Shown here piece after piece: positions 61,474 to 64,000 of a DNA stretch of 64,000 nucleotides (position 1 is the first letter of the stretch; each line of letters begins with the position of its first letter). Source of the stretch: an uncultured Prevotellaceae bacterium (lineage in GTDB: Bacteria > Bacteroidota > Bacteroidia > Bacteroidales > Bacteroidaceae); the NCBI GenBank assembly GCA_902781315.1, contig CACZIT010000022.1, positions 1 to 64,000 of the forward strand, written 5' to 3'. The notes under the pieces are model-generated. The model was not told the DNA's origin. It saw only the letters and a program-made list of their open reading frames with translations, and made no database searches. Both the position numbers and the translations under genes were made by a program.

Positions 61474-62427
61474 TCAGTTCTCCTGCGGAGCGTGGGGCGG
61501 CTCCATGGTCTTGAACATCTTGCCCGAGGCGATGAGGTAGCGGGCAATGGCATCGAGCATGCCGTTGATGTAGCCGCCGCTCTTGTGGGTGCTGTAGAGT
61601 TTGGCCAGGTCGACATATTCGTTGATGGTGACACTGACGGGGATGTTGGGGAAGGTCATCATCTCGGCAATGGCAATCTGCATGATGACGACATCCATGT
61701 AGGCCAGGCGCGAGAAGTCCCAGTTGCGCGACGTCTCACCCATGTAGCGCTGGTAGACATCGGCATTGAGGATGGTGGCGCGGAAGAGCTTGCGGGCGAA
61801 GTCCTTGTCTTCCTCGTCCTTGTACTCGGGCAGCAGTTCCTGCTTCGAGCTGTTCTTCGGATCGAAGCGCTTGATGGTCTTCAGCACGAAGGTGTCTACA
61901 ACTTCCTTATCGTCGTTCCAGTAGAGGCTCTTTTCCTCGAGCAGGGCGTCGAGGTCCTCGTTGTCCTGCACGAACTGCTTGTAGATTTTCCGCCACAGCT
62001 CGCGGTCGGTCTCGTAGGAATCGTCAGCAGACGCCATGTAGTCGGCGTAAATCTGGCTGTTCTCAATCTGGTTGCAAAGCTTGCGCACAAATTCAATATC
62101 GTCGTCCCACGCGAGTTTCTGGCTCTCAACGTAGCTATTGAGCATCTTGTTGTCTTCCATCTGGATGGAGAACTTGTTGTCAACGAACTTCGTAGAAGGC
62201 AGCGGAGTGCCCTCGCGCAGTGCACGCTGGGTAGCAATCTCTATACGGTGGCGCTCCTCACGAGCCACTGCCACGATGAGCTGCAAGAGATAGAGATAAA
62301 GGTCATATGCTTTCGAAAGGCTGAAAACAAGTTCCTTTTCAGCACTGTCAATGTTACGGTTGCCATTCTGGTAATAGGCATAGGTAAGCTGAACAATCTT
62401 AATTCTAATTAACTCGCGATTAATCAT
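61474..62427 (-). CDS. nusB: Transcription antitermination factor NusB
   Basis: Binds boxA RNA with NusE in rRNA antitermination. The 317-residue Bacteroidetes form has a long N-terminal extension; the NusB domain is at the C-terminus (about 185-305), with MDVVIMQIAIAEMMTFPNIP and VTINEYVDLAKLYSTHKSGG followed by YINGMLDAIARYL. First gene of nusB-yajC-ybbR-coaE, with its own promoter. Confidence 0.9.
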   Translation of the reverse strand: MINRELIRIKIVQLTYAYYQNGNRNIDSAEKELVFSLSKAYDLYLYLLQLIVAVAREERHRIEIATQRALREGTPLPSTKFVDNKFSIQMEDNKMLNSYVESQKLAWDDDIEFVRKLCNQIENSQIYADYMASADDSYETDRELWRKIYKQFVQDNEDLDALLEEKSLYWNDDKEVVDTFVLKTIKRFDPKNSSKQELLPEYKDEEDKDFARKLFRATILNADVYQRYMGETSRNWDFSRLAYMDVVIMQIAIAEMMTFPNIPVSVTINEYVDLAKLYSTHKSGGYINGMLDAIARYLIASGKMFKTMEPPHAPQEN

Positions 62428-62481
62428 TGCTTCTCTACTTTATTTGTGTTTCAGGATTTCAAAAATACGTATTTACGATTG

Positions 62482-62489
62482 CAAATTTA
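62482..62489 (-). promoter_or_regulatory. -7 box TAAATTTG before nusB
   Basis: TAAATTTG on the minus strand, 55 bp before nusB. Confidence 0.5.
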
Positions 62490-62583
62490 GTGATTTTCTG
62501 CCAAACAAGCAAGAAATAGAAGAAAAAATGATAGGTTTTTGCAATTTTTCTTCGTCAAACTTTCGTCTTTCATCTTTTTTTAG

Positions 62584-62591
62584 TACCTTTG
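62584..62591 (+). promoter_or_regulatory. -7 box TACCTTTG before rplY
   Basis: TACCTTTG on the plus strand about 90 bp before rplY. The leader in between is long enough for control elements; no structure was recognised. Confidence 0.6.
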
Positions 62592-62680
62592 CACCCGCTT
62601 TTTTGAGCACATCGTGTGATGGCGAATTAAGGCAAAGAGAATTTTAACAACTTAATTTAGAGTAACACAAAAGTAAAAGT

Positions 62681-63280
62681 ATGAAAGAATTTACACTGAA
62701 CGGTCAGATGCGTGAGACCGTAGGAAAGAAGGCTTCCAAGCTGATGAGAAAAGAGGGAATGATTCCCTGCAACATTTACGGTGAGCACACTGCTGACGGT
62801 CAGCCCGTCGCCCACTCGTTTGCCATCTCGATGGCCGAGCTGCGCAAGGTGGTCTACACTCCCCACATCTATATGATGAACATCAACATCGACGGCGTGG
62901 CTCGCAAGGCTGTCATCAAGGAACTGCAGTTCCACCCCGTGACCGACGCCCTGCTGCACGTTGACTTCTACGAGGTGAACGAGGAGAAGCCCATCACAGT
63001 TGGTATTCCCGTGAAGCTGAACGGTCTGGCACAGGGTGTGCGCGACGGTGGTAAGCTGAACCTCTCTATCCGCAAGCTGAACGTGACCGCTCCCTATAAG
63101 CAGATTCCTGAGGTGCTCGACATCGACGTCACCAACCTGGAGCTGGGTAAGAGCATCAAGGTGCGCGACCTGAGTTTCGAGGGTCTCGAACTGGCTACTC
63201 CCGCCGATGTGGTGGTTTGCTCTGTGAAGGCTACGCGTGCTTCGCGTTCTGCCGCTGCTGCCGAGGCTGCTGCTGAGTAA
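62681..63280 (+). CDS. rplY: 50S ribosomal protein L25 (Ctc form)
   Basis: Binds 5S rRNA in the large subunit. The 199-residue long form has the L25 domain (about 1-95: [29 protein letters not shown]) and the C-terminal TL5/Ctc beta domain ([39 protein letters not shown]), ending in an Ala-rich tail. It is 17 bp before pth, a conserved pairing. Confidence 0.95.
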   Translation: MKEFTLNGQMRETVGKKASKLMRKEGMIPCNIYGEHTADGQPVAHSFAISMAELRKVVYTPHIYMMNINIDGVARKAVIKELQFHPVTDALLHVDFYEVNEEKPITVGIPVKLNGLAQGVRDGGKLNLSIRKLNVTAPYKQIPEVLDIDVTNLELGKSIKVRDLSFEGLELATPADVVVCSVKATRASRSAAAAEAAAE

Positions 63281-63297
63281 ACAATTACAATCAGACT

Positions 63298-63933
63298 ATG
63301 GACAAATACTTAATTGTGGGTCTGGGAAATCCTGGCGACGAATATGCCGAAACCCGCCACAATGCTGGATACATGGTATTGGACGCTTTCGCAAAGGCGT
63401 CCAATATTGTTTTTGCCGACAAGCGCTACGGCTACGTGGCCGAAACCAGCATCAAGGGACGCAAGGTGTTTCTGCTGAAACCCACCACGTTCATGAATCT
63501 CTCGGGCAACGCCGTACGCTACTGGCTCGGCAAAGAGAACATCGACCAGAGCCGTCTGCTTGTAGTGAGCGACGAAGTGGCCGTGCCGCTGGGGCAGTTC
63601 CGGTTGAAGGCCAACGGCTCGAACGGCGGTCACAACGGACTCGGGCACATACAGCAACTCATCGGCCAGAACTATGCCCGGCTGCGCATGGGTATAGGTA
63701 ACGACTTCCCGCACGGCATGCAGATACAGCACGTGCTGGGACACTTCACGCCGGAGGAGCGGGAGTTGCTCAACCCTGCCATCGACACGGCTGTGGAAGT
63801 GATACGCAGTTTCGTGCTGGCCGGCATTGACATCACGATGAACCAATACAACAAACTGGGTAAGCAATGCAAGAAACCGCAAGAATCGACAAATGGCTCT
63901 GGGCAGCCCGCATCTTCAAAACCCGAAGCATAG
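63298..63933 (+). CDS. pth: Peptidyl-tRNA hydrolase
   Basis: Frees tRNA from drop-off peptidyl-tRNA. 211 residues with [20 protein letters not shown] (catalytic His in RHNAGY), [15 protein letters not shown], the catalytic Asp in [11 protein letters not shown], and [12 protein letters not shown]. The normal fold ends near residue 187; about 22 extra C-terminal residues ([20 protein letters not shown]) are an out-of-frame reading of the next gene's start, giving a 67-bp overlap. Confidence 0.95.
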   Translation: MDKYLIVGLGNPGDEYAETRHNAGYMVLDAFAKASNIVFADKRYGYVAETSIKGRKVFLLKPTTFMNLSGNAVRYWLGKENIDQSRLLVVSDEVAVPLGQFRLKANGSNGGHNGLGHIQQLIGQNYARLRMGIGNDFPHGMQIQHVLGHFTPEERELLNPAIDTAVEVIRSFVLAGIDITMNQYNKLGKQCKKPQESTNGSGQPASSKPEA

Positions 63934-64000
63934 CCGCCGATGCCATCAAAAACGGCCGCGTCACCATTGAGGGTGTCAACGTGAAGCCGAGCCGCATGGT
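63867..64000 (+). CDS. hslR: S4-domain RNA-binding protein (Hsp15-like), partial at window end
   Basis: Starts inside the pth 3' end in another frame. The first 44 codons read [20 protein letters not shown], then [20 protein letters not shown] and SRM, a classic S4 RNA-binding fold as in Hsp15, which rescues stalled 50S-tRNA complexes. The gene continues beyond the window. Short overlap with pth suggests coupled translation. Confidence 0.85.
   Translation, partial: MQETARIDKWLWAARIFKTRSIAADAIKNGRVTIEGVNVKPSRM

Noticed and set aside
62592-62680. Riboswitch or ribosomal-protein leader before rplY
   Set aside because: The leader is about 90 nt but no known fold or conserved stem was recognised.

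Overview
The window is a 64 kb chromosomal piece of a Bacteroidales bacterium, most likely Prevotella or a close relative. The lines of evidence are: the fused MurF-alanine racemase, the bifunctional fucokinase/GDP-fucose pyrophosphorylase (Fkp), GSCFA proteins, an ECF sigma/DUF4974 anti-sigma/outer-membrane receptor locus, secreted enzymes ending in dockerin-like or type IX-like tails, A-rich leaders instead of strong Shine-Dalgarno sites, and many TAnnTTTG -7 promoter boxes. No rRNA, tRNA, complete insertion sequence, CRISPR array or prophage was recognised.

Layout. 0.1-3.6 kb (minus): a ribonucleotide-reductase C-terminal-like protein, folB, a cell-wall amidase and an MCE/MlaD lipid-transport protein. 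3.7-6.9 kb: a nitroreductase remnant, a secreted DUF6055/DUF4859/dockerin-like protein and a truncated GSCFA copy. 7-24.1 kb (minus): a plant-polysaccharide block with hexuronate transporter, GH128-like enzyme, murF-alr, GH43, xylA, xylB, xylE and GH31, which together import, cut and isomerise xylose and uronic-acid sugars. 24.6-26.8 kb: a subtilisin. 27.3-32.0 kb: an AT-richer three-gene defence island, EEP nuclease - McrB with an EVE-like domain - McrC. 32.2-42.3 kb: GSCFA, fkp, a multidomain glycosidase, a YfhO membrane protein and MTA/SAH nucleosidase. 42.5-49.5 kb: a TGS-containing nucleoside kinase, an outer-membrane barrel protein, queF and a queuosine-precursor transporter, a gutted glutathione peroxidase, a lipoprotein flavin reductase and a TlpA-like lipoprotein. 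49.6-55.7 kb: ECF sigma, anti-sigma, a broken receptor gene, and a GH97 enzyme fused to a TonB C-terminal domain. 55.7-64 kb: a Na/Ca antiporter, a TrmH-type RNA methylase, DUF554, DUF5606, then the core-gene run coaE-ybbR-yajC-nusB and rplY-pth-hslR.

The most unusual feature is the density of short repeats, many inside coding sequence. (1) A GC-rich palindromic element, read as PTGEGxGVG, PSRGEG or LPSGGAGGG depending on frame and strand, lies in frame in at least eight genes and in several intergenic gaps. Two 119-bp composite copies with inverted ends occupy unrelated proteins (Fkp and DUF554). A GSCFA paralogue without the element shows the state before insertion. (2) Tandem arrays of 7-10 bp units abut or form start and stop codons and one adds about 12 residues next to the GH31 nucleophile. 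(3) Three intergenic arrays keep a 22-bp register of small dyads (about 24.5, 44.4 and 58.6 kb). (4) Two hairpin elements are duplicated: a 129-bp unit between queF and its transporter gene, and a hairpin pair that supplies the end of CoaE. I do not know a published description of these families in this group; that judgement is from memory, not from a search.
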